Source of the DNA: Amaurobius ferox
Lineage: Eukaryota > Arthropoda > Arachnida > Araneae > Amaurobiidae
DNA: 64,000 nt
NCBI GenBank assembly: GCA_951213105.1
Contig: OX578152.1
Coordinates: forward strand, 96,904,568-96,968,567
Direction: 5' to 3'
Under the pieces are notes generated by a model, which was not told the origin of the DNA, ran no database searches, and saw only the letters and a program-made list of their open reading frames with translations. A program made the translations under genes and the position numbers. Below are positions 13,086 to 25,112 of this stretch, piece after piece. Numbering within the stretch: position 1 is the first letter of the stretch; every line of letters starts with the position of its first letter.

Positions 13086-13668
13086 TACAGTAGAATCTAA
13101 GATGGGATATTCTATGCAAAAGTAGCATGCATATTTCAAAAGAACAATTGAGGAAGTATATTAAAACAAACGATAAAAATCAATTTATTTTTGTAATGTT
13201 TAAATTTTTTTTTTCTGAAATTTCGAATAACAGAAAATTTAATACCTCTTGAAGTGTAAATTTTATTTTTCTAAAAAATAAATAATTTTTCTGTCTTAAT
13301 CTTTTTCCCCAAAAAATAAAAGTTAATGTATACTTCAAATATTGGCTCTAAGGATAGAAATAATTAGACAAAACACAATTTAAACTCCTTTCTGGTAGGT
13401 CTGGGTCTCAACAACAACAATTTAAACTTACCTCAAATACCTAAATGTGCATACTTTAGAATTATTTTACTGTATTTGTTTAAGTACCATTACTCATTAA
13501 CCTTTTTGGAATGTACTTAAACAGAAAAATGATCTATTTTGATTAATTAACCAATTAATATGTTTTATTTTATTACTCAATTAAAATTATATGAATCAAG
13601 CTTACAAATAAGCAATAATTTGAACTAAATTTTATACCATTGAATTCAAATTATGAGATTCTGCTGTA
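13086..13668. mobile_element. pogo/mariner-like MITE with TA duplication, hit by a SINE
   Basis: The left end CAGTAGAATCTAAGATGGGA starts at 13,088. The right end complement from 13,666 reads CAGCAGAATCTCATAATTTG. TA lies at 13,086-13,087 and 13,667-13,668. The element is 579 bp without an ORF. It contains the 30-bp SINE stub at 13,387. A related lone end (CAGTAGAATTTTG) lies at 12,389. Confidence 0.5.
13375..13428 (+). mobile_element. 30-bp extreme 5'-truncated SINE with perfect 12-bp target duplication
   Basis: ACAATTTAAACT occurs at 13,375-13,386 and again at 13,417-13,428. Between them, 13,387-13,416 reads as the very 3' end of the tRNA-SINE seen at 40,024: CCTTTCTGGTAGGT, then CTGGGTCTCAACAAC with an 8-base internal deletion. 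This is the classic outcome of LINE-machinery retrotransposition aborted after a few tens of bases. Confidence 0.8.
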
Positions 13669-16297
13669 TATTCAATGAACATGATTGTTTGAAATCTTGG
13701 GCAAAACAATTCTTTATGTATCAGAAGGAATTATTAGTATTAATGACACTTTGTAAGAAATATATATATTTTCACTATTTAAAAACAACTAATATTTGGT
13801 TGCAAAATTTTGCTTAAAATGTTTCTTAAATTGGAATGTTTTTTTTAAAAAATTTCAAATTTAATTTTTCTGGTAATTGGCATTTGTACTGGAACAAATG
13901 TTCATCTAATTTTCAGCAGTATAAGAATGGTGTTTTTATATATAGACGTTTATGTTAACATTTTTTAATTTAATTGATGCAGCTTTTAAAGAATACAGTT
14001 TTCTCTTATTGTATCTATAGGTCTTTATATATGGGCATGTTTCTTTTAACAAACTAATTTATCATGTTTAGTTGAAATATTTAGCTGAAATTTTCTACTA
14101 TATTTGTAGTTTAATTTTTATACCTAATTTTAGTTTAATGCACAAATAAATGCTGTAAAGTACAAATAGAGGATTTTGATTACTAATCTTAACAATGTAA
14201 GAGTTTAATTTATACAAATTCATGAGAGTACTTGGATACCAAGGACCACCAAGTCCTTGATATCAGAACTTAAATTCTTGATTTTATTTTTAAATTATCT
14301 GAATTGCTAGTTCTGTTAGTCTGAAGCAACTTTTTAATGAGCTATTCCGATTTTCAGAATCATAGATCCCAGATTTGATTTTCAGTAGTGGATTAAATTA
14401 TATTGAGTATGTGTAGATGGTTTAACATATGTTTTGAATTTTATTTTATCTATTGAAATATGCAGTGTTCGAAAAAAAATTCCAGTCATCCAGTCTGTCT
14501 GATCCTCGTCCTAAATGACTTGTATTTTTGTGGCATAATTGAACAGATTTAGAGCATTTTTTTAGTAATTATTAAATTTTAGAAGTTTACATTTTTTTCG
14601 TATATAAATTGTGTGAAAATGTCTCATTTCATTCAATGCTATTTCTATTCTTTCATTGAGATAAAAATTGTTTTTAAATTATCATTCATTTTATTAGTTG
14701 AAATTACAATTTCCAGCTTTATGAACATGGATATTATCACCAATTTCTGTGTTCTGTATCTTATTCCTGGTGAATTATGGGCAAACTAGTCTTCTGTTCA
14801 TTCTCTTGGTATTCATTAGGTTTTCTTCCTTGCCATTTTGTATAGTATGGAAAATTCATATAGTGTATATATATATATAAATATTTGTTTTAATCATGCT
14901 TATTTAATTCTAAAAAAGAAATTACAGTATTGTACCAAAACATAATTATTTATTATATATATTTATAGTTTTGTAATCATATTTATCTTATACTTGTTTT
15001 ATGTGAAGTAGTTTAATTTTCAGGCTTTTTTATAACTTGTGTATAAACTATAAAATTTCAATCTTATATGTACTGTCAGTCAGTATGTTATGTCTATTGT
15101 ATGAAGCAAAATAATTTTAAAATATTAAGGAACTTAAAAAATGAATTTTCAAATTATTTTTCCCCTTGAAGTATTTAACTACATTCCTTTGTATATGGAT
15201 GTTTTTTTTATCTTGTGTTTGTGCCTTAGTGCTTTTGTAACTTTTTATCAGTAATCTTATCTTTACCTATTTGAGGAGAATTAAATTATCTATCAATAAT
15301 ATAAGCAATCCTATCTTGCATGTATATTTTTTTAGCAATTATTACTTTTCTAAAATGTTGGTAAAGTTGAGAAGGTATTTGCAATAAAGTTGAGTACTAA
15401 AGTTGAATTTAAATATGTGTATTCTTATAAACAGAGTGCATAATTATTATATATAAATATGGTTTTGCTTCAGGGTATAATCTTCAAGTGATATGCTTTC
15501 AAATTCATTGAAGTTGTACCTGCTTGCAGATTCATGGAAGTTGCATCTGTTTTTGTACTTTTCAGCTGTTTTATATGCAATACAGATATTCAATATAAAC
15601 TTGATTTAAACCAATTGAAAAGCCAAATTTGCATAAATAGCTGATTCATATCAGCTATTTCATAGTATCATTTAAGACATTGTTTACATTCTTTGTACTT
15701 TTTTTTTTTAATTAGAAATGGCTGTAGATAGATGAGAGGTAGCAGATGTGGTTGGTGAATATGGCCTTTTGAGGGGTATTGATGGTATAAAAATAACTAA
15801 TATTTAACTATGCAACATCCTTCTGATTTTTATATTCTGATTTTTAAAAATATTTTTTAAAGTAACTTTAAATTGTAGTGGAAAACCAAAAACATGTTAT
15901 ATTCTATTCCAGAGGTCTTTGACCAAACTAGCTTCGCATTTTTAAATTCCTAAGTATTGCTAAATCACTTTAAGTTGTGTTCTTTATTTTATATTTGTTA
16001 CTTTAAACTAAAAAAAAATTAATTCAGTTTCTTATAATATATAAAATTAAAAAATACTATGGCACATAGTTTCTTTATATTCAATTAATTTCTATGAATT
16101 AGAAGTTGAATGTTTTCAAAAATTAAAGAATACGTGAAATTATTATATTCTTCACATAAAATATTTTTTTAAAGTGTAATGTTTACATAACCATGTTAAA
16201 TCTAATTTGACATCCCTGTGCAAAGGTTTTAAACTGAAATCCAGCTCTTTAATCAATTTTTGGTTCTTCATTTGCATATATTTTTATTACTTAAGGC

Positions 16298-16790
16298 AAA
16301 ACTCTGACACTCTTTTACAATTCAAGAGCATTCACAAGGAATTCTGTGACTTAAGAATTATAACACAATAATACGGTCATATATATATTACAAGATCAAT
16401 CCGGTGCTTGTTGCAAACCTTTAATCTAAGTCATCAATTTAATTAGACTAAAATGCAGCACTTAGACAACATTTGGTATCTAGTTTACAATTTTTATTTT
16501 TGTTATTTAACCTTTTCACGATTAGCACTGGCTATAATACTTCCACTAAATGCTTCACCACAACAACCCATTCATTGGTGGTGTACTGATAGCTAGTTTT
16601 GCTGTCACAAAAGGGTTAAGTTAGAGCTCTGCAACCTTTTTCCATTCAAGAGCATTTGCAAAAAATTCTTTGACTTAGGAATTGTAGCACAATAATATGG
16701 TCCTGTAAATGGCGAACATTTTAGTGCTCATGAGCAACAGGCTGCAGACCTGATTTAAGTCATTAATTTGTGTTGGAATTTAATGTGAAA
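16298..16790 (+). repeat. Direct repeat G, two copies about 330 bp apart
   Basis: 16,298-16,450 and 16,625-16,790 share ATTCAAGAGCATT, GACTTAGGAATT-like and AGCACAATAATATGGTC-like blocks and a TAAGTCAT(C/T)AATTT block, about 70 percent alike by eye. A piggyBac-like MITE lies between them. Confidence 0.55.
16507..16619. mobile_element. piggyBac-like MITE (TTAA duplication)
   Basis: TTAA at 16,507-16,510 and 16,616-16,619 bracket a 105-bp element. Its ends are CCTTTTCACGATTAGCACTGGC and, in complement, CCCTTTTGTGACAGC, forming imperfect inverted repeats reaching a shared TAGC/GCTA step. A TTAA target and CCYTTT ends are piggyBac hallmarks. Confidence 0.5.
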
Positions 16791-19243
16791 GTGCTTTAAT
16801 TGTTAAGGGGTATTAAAAGAATGTTGATACAATTGTAAAACTTGATAGTTACTATTGCGCTTTTCTGAAAGTACTTGTACATTGACAAATGGGAGTGAGT
16901 ACTAATATTTTAGTAATAGATTTTAGTTATTATAATATTAAAGCTTAACTGTTGAATAAAACATTAATGTTTAAAAAAATTGCTTAAAAAATTTATTGAA
17001 ACATATATTTTATATTAATTATTCTCTGCAAGCTTTAAAAATCACCTTAAATTCCATACTTGTTACCAAGTTATTTTCTCTATATTTTAAATAATTATAT
17101 TGAGAAAAGTACAATTTTTGCCTTAATTGGTATTTTATATTTAATCAGTTTAATCACTATATATACATTAGAGTTTACCCGGGTTTCCATATCCCATAAA
17201 AATTCTTAAATTCTATAAATTGATTATAAACCCCCAAAAAGTGCTTAATTTTGTATGAGTTCTTGAGAACTGAATTTTCAATTACCAGAAATTAACTACC
17301 AGTGAATAAAAAATCCAGAAAAAAAATGTATATTTAATTTTATTTTTTTTGCTGATAATTTCCACAGTTGGGACATTCATAAATAATTTAGATGTCCTGA
17401 TAGCGGTATTATTCATGGCAATGTTTGTTTCTTCAGCTATCATTATGTTTGTCTCACCTTTGAGCTATGAGATGGATCAGTACTAGTAATCACGGATATG
17501 AAAGAACTATTAGTTACTTCATGAAATGGGCAACTCTGGCTATATTGGACAAACTTTTTCACCTTAGGTTTGAACTTCTATACTGAAGCATTGCTTGAAG
17601 GAATTTCTTTGTGTAATATGTATAATTATTATTTGCATATCCTCTTCCAACAGTTATGGAAACCTCACTGCTTGGAGGGGAGAGCATACACAAAATGCAC
17701 AGAATTAAATGTTCGTAATAAAAAAGATTTAGATATTTAAAAAGACCTTACATTTATGAGGAGGGCGAACCCTGTATTAGATGGTAACTATCAGTTATTA
17801 CATAACTATTGTTTTTCAACATGTATATTAGTAACTATATGTGATGGTGTACAAAAAAGGGGCCAGTTGTCAATAATTTTACTTATACGATAACTTGTGA
17901 TATAACATCAACAGCTGTACTGTACCCCTCTTTAGTTTTCATGGATTTAGGTAGCCGTGTGCTTCTCAAATATGGAAAATGTTTTCATTATGCTCTCTTT
18001 AAATATCTCCATTAAAAATAAAACTAGAATTAAACATGTAAAATCTACATTTTCAAGTTCTCTTTTAATAACTTCGTTTGATTAAAAACGAAAAAAATTG
18101 TAAGATATGTTACATTTATCATAAAGACATGCAAGATTTTTTTTTATTTTTATTATTAGAATCAGGCTGAAAAAGAGTAGTTAACAAAAAAAAAAAAAAA
18201 AGTCCCTAAACTCAGAAAAATTTCGATTTTGAAAATTCTGACAACTTTATTCTTTTCTTGTGAACCATCATATATATTGAATATTTTTCTATCCCTCCTG
18301 GTACCAACTTGATTACATTTTGCTTTAACTTGTAATTAGGCAATGAATTTAGAAAAAAATGTTTTATATCCTAAATATTACATTTAAGTGTCATGGCAGC
18401 TCTGCTTACTTTGAAAATGATACTTTTCCTTAAAAGTTAAAGTGACCAATCTATGCAAAATAACAAAAACCCATTTTGTGGGTAATCCTCAAATTGAAAC
18501 AAGACTGAATTTTCAAGTATTAAATTTTGCTCATTCATTTGTGTTTCGTTTTTAAATTTACTGCCACCCAACATGGTTTTAAACTTTAAAAGGAGATAAT
18601 GTATATAGTCCTTCTATTCCTCCTTATTTTATATGAATCATGAATGCTTGCCAAATTATTTTTACGTCAATTGTTAGTGTTTTACTCTATCATTTCTTTG
18701 ATTCTGTATATAATTTTATTTATTGTTAATTTTCTTATAGTCTATACATATGCTTTTTTGTACCTGCTAAGTGTGATTGCTTATGTTTTATTGTTATTTA
18801 TTTTAGCTTGAATTTTATTTTTGTGTCGGTAATCGAGTTTTATCTCAAAGATTCAGCTTGTATAATTAGAAGCCAAATTACTAAAATTTCTGTTTGATAA
18901 CTATTATTCTTTTTTTTATATAATGGGAACAAAAATAGTGCAATTTCGAAATTTTATATTCAAGTCAGCAATTTCAGTAATTCTTTTTATACATGCAGTG
19001 GCAGCCACTTTGTACTTTGCTTGTGTGTTTGTGAGTGTTTTAAACACTGTTGTGTAGTGTACAATGGCAATTTGTAGATGTATGTAAAAAATTTGTGTAC
19101 ATCTTCGCATAAGATGCGAAAAATGTAGTATTTTTCTTCAGTGGCAGTCGCAGCGATTCATCTGAAGAAGTCTCTGCTATTTGTGTGTGTATTTATCAGA
19201 GGAGTTTGTAAGATAAATCGTAACTTATTTTTGTATCGAAGTG

Positions 19244-19290
19244 AATAAAACTAACAAATATTAAAAATGTGTTGTTCTTTTTTTTTCTTA
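19244..19290 (+). promoter_or_regulatory. Poly(A) signal with downstream GT/T-rich element
   Basis: AATAAA at 19,244-19,249 is followed about 20 bases later by a GT-rich then T-rich stretch (TGTGTTGTTC and a run of T, 19,268-19,284). This is the canonical spacing for cleavage near 19,262-19,266. Just past it the plus strand turns from T-rich to A-rich (19,300-19,450), consistent with the end of a plus-strand transcript. Weaker AATAAA hexamers occur inside the domain (near 994, 1,574 and 9,188). Confidence 0.55.
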
Positions 19291-20518
19291 TTAATATTTA
19301 TATACAAATATCCCCAAAAATAGGCTTACCAAAACCCTATTATTACCTATTTCAAAAGGACAAAATAAAATAACCAAATAAATAATATTGTTTATTGAAT
19401 ACAGAAAAACAAAATTAAAACCTAAAACATGGGACATTAATAATTTGCTTTTGGCCATTCGTATATTTGTTGTTAGCATGAAACGAAATGGCTTGTCTTT
19501 TATAATTTTTTCACAAAAATGTTAAAATTCTATATCTATGCTTATTTTACAGAGCATTGACCTAATAGTCCGGCCACTCAAATTGCTACTCAAGCCTTAG
19601 GGTGAGTCGAGTGGTGTCTGGGTCTTCTACCTACAATATAGTCCAAGAGTCAGCAACGATTTTATTTACCCTATAGAGTACAAAAGGTTTGAGTGTTGCA
19701 TGCAGTAAAACTTTGGGGTGTCAACGAAGATCCATGAGTCTGGCAGTCCCCTCAGGTGGCCTTCGCCCCCTAGACATATTTTTGAAATGGGCTAAAATTG
19801 ACATCTACTTACCTCATCGAGTCCATGGATGAAATTGGTGTCAAATGATAGGTTTTTACATCCCATTGACAGCAGTTTCAGGTGGCAGGTTTCATGCCAG
19901 ACTCCTCAAAAGTCGAAATTTTGAAACTTTAAACATCTATGCTTCAAAAACTTGCGTGTAGAATTCCACAAAATTTTATTATGTAGAAAAAAGTATTTTA
20001 TTATGTAAAAACAATTAGTATGTTACAAATCCCTTTTTTTTCTCAACCAATATTAAAAATATTAAAATGTAAAACATTTCTTTTGGTTATCCCATTACAT
20101 ATTTAAAAGTAAAAGCGATATCAATAAATATATATTTTGGTAATATGTAGCTGAAAATCTCTTGGGATTATACTTAACATTGAAAAGTCCACACTTCTGT
20201 TGCCAACTGTTAAAAAAGTTTTCAATGCAAAAAGAAAAAAAAAAAATCTGTTATTTAATGTAACATCTTTTGGTGTACAAAAATATAATTTTCATTCAAC
20301 TTATTTTGTAATTTGTGCCCCAACTTACCACATCAACACAGAGTACATAGATGAAACTTATGTTATTCGTTAGTGTTTTATGAGAGAAATGCAAATTTAC
20401 AAGTCTTGCATCCATCCGAGGTGGCATATTTGATGCCAGACGACAAGACCACCAATGCATGTCAATATTAACTTAAGAGCTTAAGACAGTTGATTAAATG
20501 TATCAACCTGTTTCCAAA
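19291..20518. other. Boundary region, no gene recognised
   Basis: The first 150 bases are A-rich on the plus strand. From about 19,555 the base composition becomes more balanced. A weak internal duplication is visible: a GTCCATGGATGAAA..GGTGGCAGGTTTCATGCCAGAC block (19,822-19,905) resembles GTACATAGATGAAA..GGTGGCATATTTGATGCCAGAC (20,343-20,445). No protein or RNA gene is seen. Confidence 0.4.
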
Positions 20519-20533
20519 GGGGGGGGGGGGGGG
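20519..20533 (+). repeat. G15 tract
   Basis: Fifteen G immediately before the family A copy at 20,551. Confidence 0.95.
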
Positions 20534-20550
20534 CGTTTTATGCTTTCTTT

Positions 20551-22050
20551 ACTTTCCTTATATACATAGTATAATGTATTAGGAAAATATTGTGACCGAG
20601 TCAAAAATTCGAATTTGAGTTTTCGACGAGAGAGCACATTTCAAACATCCCTGAACACGAATCAAACGTTTATGAGGGGATGTCTGTGATCTCGCGAACG
20701 AATGGAGCGATTCTACTGAAATTTGGTACAAAAATTACAATATGTGCATATTGGAAGCCTATTGTTTTTAAACGCAACCGAATGTTCAGAACCACCTAAA
20801 TTTTCGAGTGAAAATTTGGAAAATCATCAGAAAATAAAAACCAAGTTACGCAAATAGTCATTTATTATGTAATTTTTCATTAGAAAACTATTGACATAAA
20901 ATGTAGAACGTTAGCATAAACCGTTCTCGAGATATTGCACACTTAAGAAAAATTATTAACTCTTGTGAAACATATTCACTTTTCATATATAATATACGAT
21001 AAATTTGATGACGTTATTTTGGTGGATCTAGCTCGTTACGTTCATGAAGAAAGGAGCTTTGGGTAATACTTTTGTATTTGCAAGCCAATAGTCATTTATC
21101 TGCTATAAGAATAACTTATTTCTCCGTCCATAACGCTTGGCGAGATTTTAGAGACTAATTTGGTAAAATGTTGCCAACTTGGCGACTTTTTTACATCTTG
21201 CCAAATTAACAAAAATGTCTCCAAATTGATAAAAATGACTAATTGACGAGAATTCAATATCTTGGAAATAATACAAGAATCTACGGTAAGAATAACCTAT
21301 TTTTCCGTCCGTAACGTTTGGCGACGAATTTGTCGGAATATCTCCAACTTTGTGACTTTTTACATGTTGCTAAATTCATGAAACTGATTCTAAATCAATG
21401 AAATGACGTGACGACTAATTGATGAAAGTTCAATATCTTGGAAAGAACAAACCCATTTCTCCGTCCATCTGTCAATAACACTTGGCGAGAAATTTAGCGA
21501 GACGTTGGTGACTTTCTTAAATGTTGCCAAAGTTACCAAAATGTCGTCAAATTGATAAAAATGACACGAAATGGGTAGTATGTTTCGCAAATTCTGATTT
21601 CCGTCCAAATGACGGGCATACTTTCAAGTATACAAGATATGTTCTTTCCATTTGTCTGTAACGCTTGGTGATACATTTGGCGAATAATTTAGCGGAAATA
21701 TTGCCAATTTGGCGATATTTCGTCCCAGATTGATGAAAATATCGTCAAAATTGCAAAAATGACGCTAAATTAATGAAACTGACGCCTAATTGGTGAATTA
21801 ATTATTAAAATATTTTAATATATTGACTACTATGTCGCTTATTAAGGATGCTATCAATATTGATAATTGTTTATTTAGAGTTGCGCGAAATATAAGTTAA
21901 TTTATTATTTTGTAATAGTTTTATCTGTTGTTATCCGGAAAATCGCCAAATGTTAAAAATTCAACGTTAAAAAAGAACTACCGTGGATCTTATACATTAT
22001 TGTTTGACTGTAAAAGGAATAAATTCTTTGCATTATATAAGGAAAGGAAT
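20551..22050 (-). mobile_element. Family A (Helentron/HINE-like) copy A1, with amplified core
   Basis: Begins with the ACTTTCCTTATATA..TATTAGGAAAAT end hairpin and the TCGAATTTGAGTTTTCGACG block. It ends at about 22,050 with GCATTATATAAGGAAAG. The outer 27-bp terminus ATGTGCTGCCCACATCAGA is replaced by unrelated sequence, so that end is decayed. At 1.5 kb it is longer than the usual 0.92 kb because a core unit of about 160-190 bp is repeated about four times (21,118-21,800). That unit begins with a TTTCTCCGTCCATAACGCTTGGCG block and ends with a CAATATCTTGGAAAGAA block. Confidence 0.65.
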
Positions 22051-22924
22051 TATATTTATGATTAAAAGACAACATGTTCTTACCTTCAAAGAATCCGAAA
22101 TTAGTTTCCTAAAAAAAATTGTTGGGACTTATATTGGTGGACTTATATAATGCTGAGATTTTCAATTCTGCATACATGATTTATGTATAGAAGCGTTTGC
22201 CATCGAACTCTGAAGCATGGTTTCAAGCTGCTAGAATAAAAAAATATTTTAGTTTTTTTAGGAATTGTTCGGTGTTTATTTTAGGCTTTTATTGCGAATT
22301 GAATGTGCGGAGTCTATATTTATCAACATCATGACAACCATAGATAATGCTGTGTAATCGACAGATGTTTCCCTGTCCATTGCATTCACTACTGACCGAT
22401 ATGAGCACCAGTTCTTGAAGATGAAATATTTATTTTTAGTATTTTGAAAGAGGGGTAAATTTTCCCAACAGAATACGGTATGTAATCACAATTCAGTAGC
22501 AGTGCCTTACACATTGATTCCCTCAAATTTTGAGCTAATTGGATGCAATTAATAAATTTTACAGTGTTTATGATGCTAAATCTAATTTTCGATGGAATTT
22601 TATTTTGAAATTTAATTAAATTTTATAATCAAAATATCAACAAACTCGATTACTCATAAAATAGGCGCAGTTCAAATTTGTAACGATATATTTCTGTTTG
22701 GAGGACCCCAAATTGCTTGTTCTATCAAATACCCCACGCTCACATACTTTGTAACACATTGAATGTATTTATTAAAATGTACGTAATTTAAATGTATAAA
22801 AGACCATATACTCTTTTTATTTATTTTTAATATAAAGACAAAATAATGGCATGATTTTTTCGTGCGCGGTTAACATTAATTCCATGGTGTTTTTCATGCT
22901 AACTTCCTCATTTCTAGAGGAAGT
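22051..22924. other. No feature recognised
   Basis: AT-rich sequence without a family match in the window. I see no coding or RNA feature. Confidence 0.4.
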
Positions 22925-23293
22925 TTACCCTGTCATCCCAACTTCTGCACATTGTAGAGAATGATGCATCAATTTTCCCTCAAAATTAGAATTACGCTTG
23001 CGTGTCCGATTCGACACATTATCGCAGCAACACGTTCTCCCAAATGCACGAAATAAGTTCGGTTGCGCAACTTTCAGAAGATTGTGGCGTTTCCTCAGTT
23101 TTCTTTTTTCTTTTGCTGACTGACGGGACTCTGAAGGTTGAAAATCTCGACAATATTGACTTCTATCGCCCCACTGAATGACTTTCAGCTCGTGTTCAAA
23201 CAAAGTGGGAAAAGTACTTACCTGTGATAAATCTTCGTCACAGGAAAACAGAAACTTAACTGTAACCATGTAATTGTGGTTGGAATTTCGCAT
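22925..23293 (-). CDS. Unrecognised 122-codon ORF, or a first coding exon ending at a strong splice donor
   Basis: The minus-strand frame runs MRNSNHNYMVTVKFLFSCDE.. for 122 codons, with a basic middle (KEKRKLRKRH) and a Cys-rich stretch (GRTCCCDN). The local DNA is less AT-rich and contains several CpGs. Codons about 21-24 (DLSQ) are followed exactly by CAG|GTAAGTA on the minus strand (about 23,216-23,225), a near-ideal splice donor. A short coding exon of about 24 codons is therefore as likely as the long ORF. I do not recognise either product, and a chance frame is quite possible. Confidence 0.2.
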   Translation of the reverse strand: MRNSNHNYMVTVKFLFSCDEDLSQVSTFPTLFEHELKVIQWGDRSQYCRDFQPSESRQSAKEKRKLRKRHNLLKVAQPNLFRAFGRTCCCDNVSNRTRKRNSNFEGKLMHHSLQCAEVGMTG

Positions 23294-23639
23294 CGGTCAT
23301 GAAACAGTAAGTTTAAACGTGATTATTGTTTTCTACAAGACGTGCTGGGTACTCGACGCCGGACAACTACTGCTGTGCCCATAAACCACATCACATAAGA
23401 TAAATTTTATGAGGCGTCAGTGGCTCATGTGATGGAAGATAAATAAAAACACTCAAAACTCATCAAGAATTAACCAAATATCAAATAGCGATGCACCATC
23501 AGATGCAGCCTAGACCTGTCCGTTAGTCTGCGATAGTTAATTGGTCCCTTCGTCATCTATGAACTCACCCAAGAAACCATCAATCATTAATACTTTCTCT
23601 ACAACTTTCCTAAATAGTTTCTCCCCTTTACAAGCCCAT

Positions 23640-23656
23640 GGGGGGGGGGGGGGGGG
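23640..23656 (+). repeat. G17 tract
   Basis: Seventeen G directly upstream of a SINE copy. Confidence 0.95.
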
Positions 23657-23878
23657 ATAAGACAGCCCAGTGGTTTGCACTCGGACGACCCAGTTCTGAT
23701 AAAAATGTCCGCGTATTCACGCGGAGTACGAGGACGTTAAGTATATGAGTCTGTTAGTCCTGAGATGTTGGTGGTAGGAGAAAGAGGGTACGGTCTAAAT
23801 TGGACGCCACTTCCCGGCTGTCCAAACAGATACCTTATACTTTCGGGTAGGTCTGATCATTGGATCGAAGAAGAAGCT
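23657..23878 (+). mobile_element. tRNA-derived SINE-1, copy a (rearranged head)
   Basis: Carries an A-box-like AGCCCAGTGG (23,664), the conserved body motifs TTCACGCGGAGTACG, GAGATGTTGGTGGTAGG, GGTACGGTCTAAATTGG and CTTCCCGGCTGTCCAAACAG, and a GAAGAAGAAG tail. The B-box region is disrupted. Related copies are at 35,706, 40,024 and 62,636. Confidence 0.75.
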
Positions 23879-23883
23879 TGCAT

Positions 23884-23914
23884 CCCCCCCCCCCACACAC
23901 ACACACACACACAC
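23884..23914 (+). repeat. C-run joined to (CA)n microsatellite
   Basis: A run of about eleven C followed by about ten CA units. Confidence 0.9.
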
Positions 23915-24021
23915 CTTGCTCTCGCAAACACTGCGGATTTCGCTGTATGTTTGTTTCGCCCCTGTAAAATTGACAAATTAATACATAACATTAAAGTAAA
24001 CACGTTACACAAAAGTAAAAA

Positions 24022-24797
24022 TCTGATGTGGGCAGCACATGACTTTCCCTGCAGACTCAAATTCATATTTTTTTTTTCTTTAATAATCCATTAGATTGAG
24101 TTTAATTGAACCAAATAACACTAAATTTTCATTTTTAATTCAATTTTTGTTTTTAATTGGTAATTGGACATGTTTCCTAAATCGGGGTAACACGAATGCA
24201 AGAAATCTCAAATATCTTGAGAACGGTTAGTCCTATAGTATAACAGAGTATGTTATATTATTTTCCTCTTCAAAAATTGCGTATAAAACAAGAATTTAAT
24301 TGATACATTTGAGCATACACTTAGTCTTTTTTTTTTTTTTAGATTTTGGGGATTCTGGCGGGCTATTTCGTAAAAAAAAGCAGGTTGTTCTTTTCCGAAT
24401 CGTACCCAAATCGAGTCAGCACCAGAGTATCTTAACTACAAGTAACTTAACTACCATATTTTGTGAAATTTGGTCAATTAGTATTTTAGCTAGAGCGGAT
24501 AAATGAAATTTTTACGGGCCATTTCGCGAAAATTGGCAGGTTTTGTTTTTACAAATCGTACCAAAAACTAATCAGCACCAGGGTTACATCCAAATGACTT
24601 GCCTACCAAATTTTATGAAATTCGGTACATTAGTTTTTGAGTCAGAGTGGATACATACATTGCACAGACACGCTAAAAATAGTTTTTTCGTATTCTAGAG
24701 GTCTCGAAACGCGCAGATCCGTCGAAAATTCGAGTTGCGATTTTCGACATGATTCCAATACTTTCCCTATACATTACCATGTATTGCAGGGAAAGTA
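24022..24797 (+). mobile_element. Family B (Helentron/HINE-like) copy B1, full length
   Basis: Starts TCTGATGTGGGCAGCACATG, then ACTTTCCCTGCAGACT. The interior has the paired blocks AATTTGGTCAATTAGTATTTTAGC and AATTCGGTACATTAGTTTTTGAG and a TCGAAAATTCGAGTTGCGATTTTCG block. It ends in the hairpin ACTTTCCCTATACATTACC / ATGTATTGCAGGGAAAGT, followed by AAAA. Length 776 bp, no ORF of significance. Confidence 0.75.
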
Positions 24798-24893
24798 AAA
24801 ATAATTTGCATTACAAAATGTTTTTCATAATGGCAACACTACGCCTTTAAATAAGCTAATAATAGTTAGCTAATTGCAATTACCGACCTGTTG

Positions 24894-24896
<3 letters not shown>

Positions 24897-24954
<58 letters not shown>
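24897..24954. repeat. (AT)29 microsatellite
   Basis: An uninterrupted AT dinucleotide tract of about 58 bases. Confidence 0.97.
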
Positions 24955-24955
<1 letters not shown>

Positions 24956-25043
24956 AATTAAAAATTATAAGAATAATTTACAAACAAAAGCTTATAAATA
25001 TATATATCTTTTTCTGTCTAATACAGGTTGATACAAAAAAATT

Positions 25044-25112
25044 ATGGAATATGAATATATGAAAAATATCTATGAGTATTTTTCATCATAGATATTTTAA
25101 TGTCATATTCCA
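25044..25112. repeat. Imperfect inverted repeat (hairpin)
   Basis: GGAATATG and AAAATATCTATGA on the left are mirrored by TCATAGATATTTT and CATATTCC on the right, with a loop of about 8 bases. It may be a small foldback MITE. Confidence 0.55.

Larger units (their letters stand above)
250..19265 (+). other. CpG-poor, T-skewed non-coding domain; candidate very long 3'UTR or transcribed region
   Basis: About 19 kb with no ORF above 77 codons and nothing recognisable as protein beyond weak transposon debris. CG dinucleotides are rare: I count one in 1321-1920, against more than five in 120 bases at 20,581-20,700. By eye the plus strand carries more T than A over most of the length, and Pumilio-type TGTAAATA words occur (for example near 1,296, 6,605 and 13,035). 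The domain ends at a strong poly(A) site near 19,244. The copies of families A and B that fill 20.5-61 kb are absent. Known: methylated transcribed regions in invertebrates lose CpG. Inferred: the whole stretch may be transcribed from the plus strand as the 3'UTR of the gene ending at 249. Introns or intergenic DNA remain possible, since several decayed MITEs sit inside it. Confidence 0.4.

Noticed and set aside
19133..19225. Possible hammerhead: CTGAAGA followed by CTCTG..CAGAG stem
   Set aside because: The GAAA core and a closing stem I are missing.
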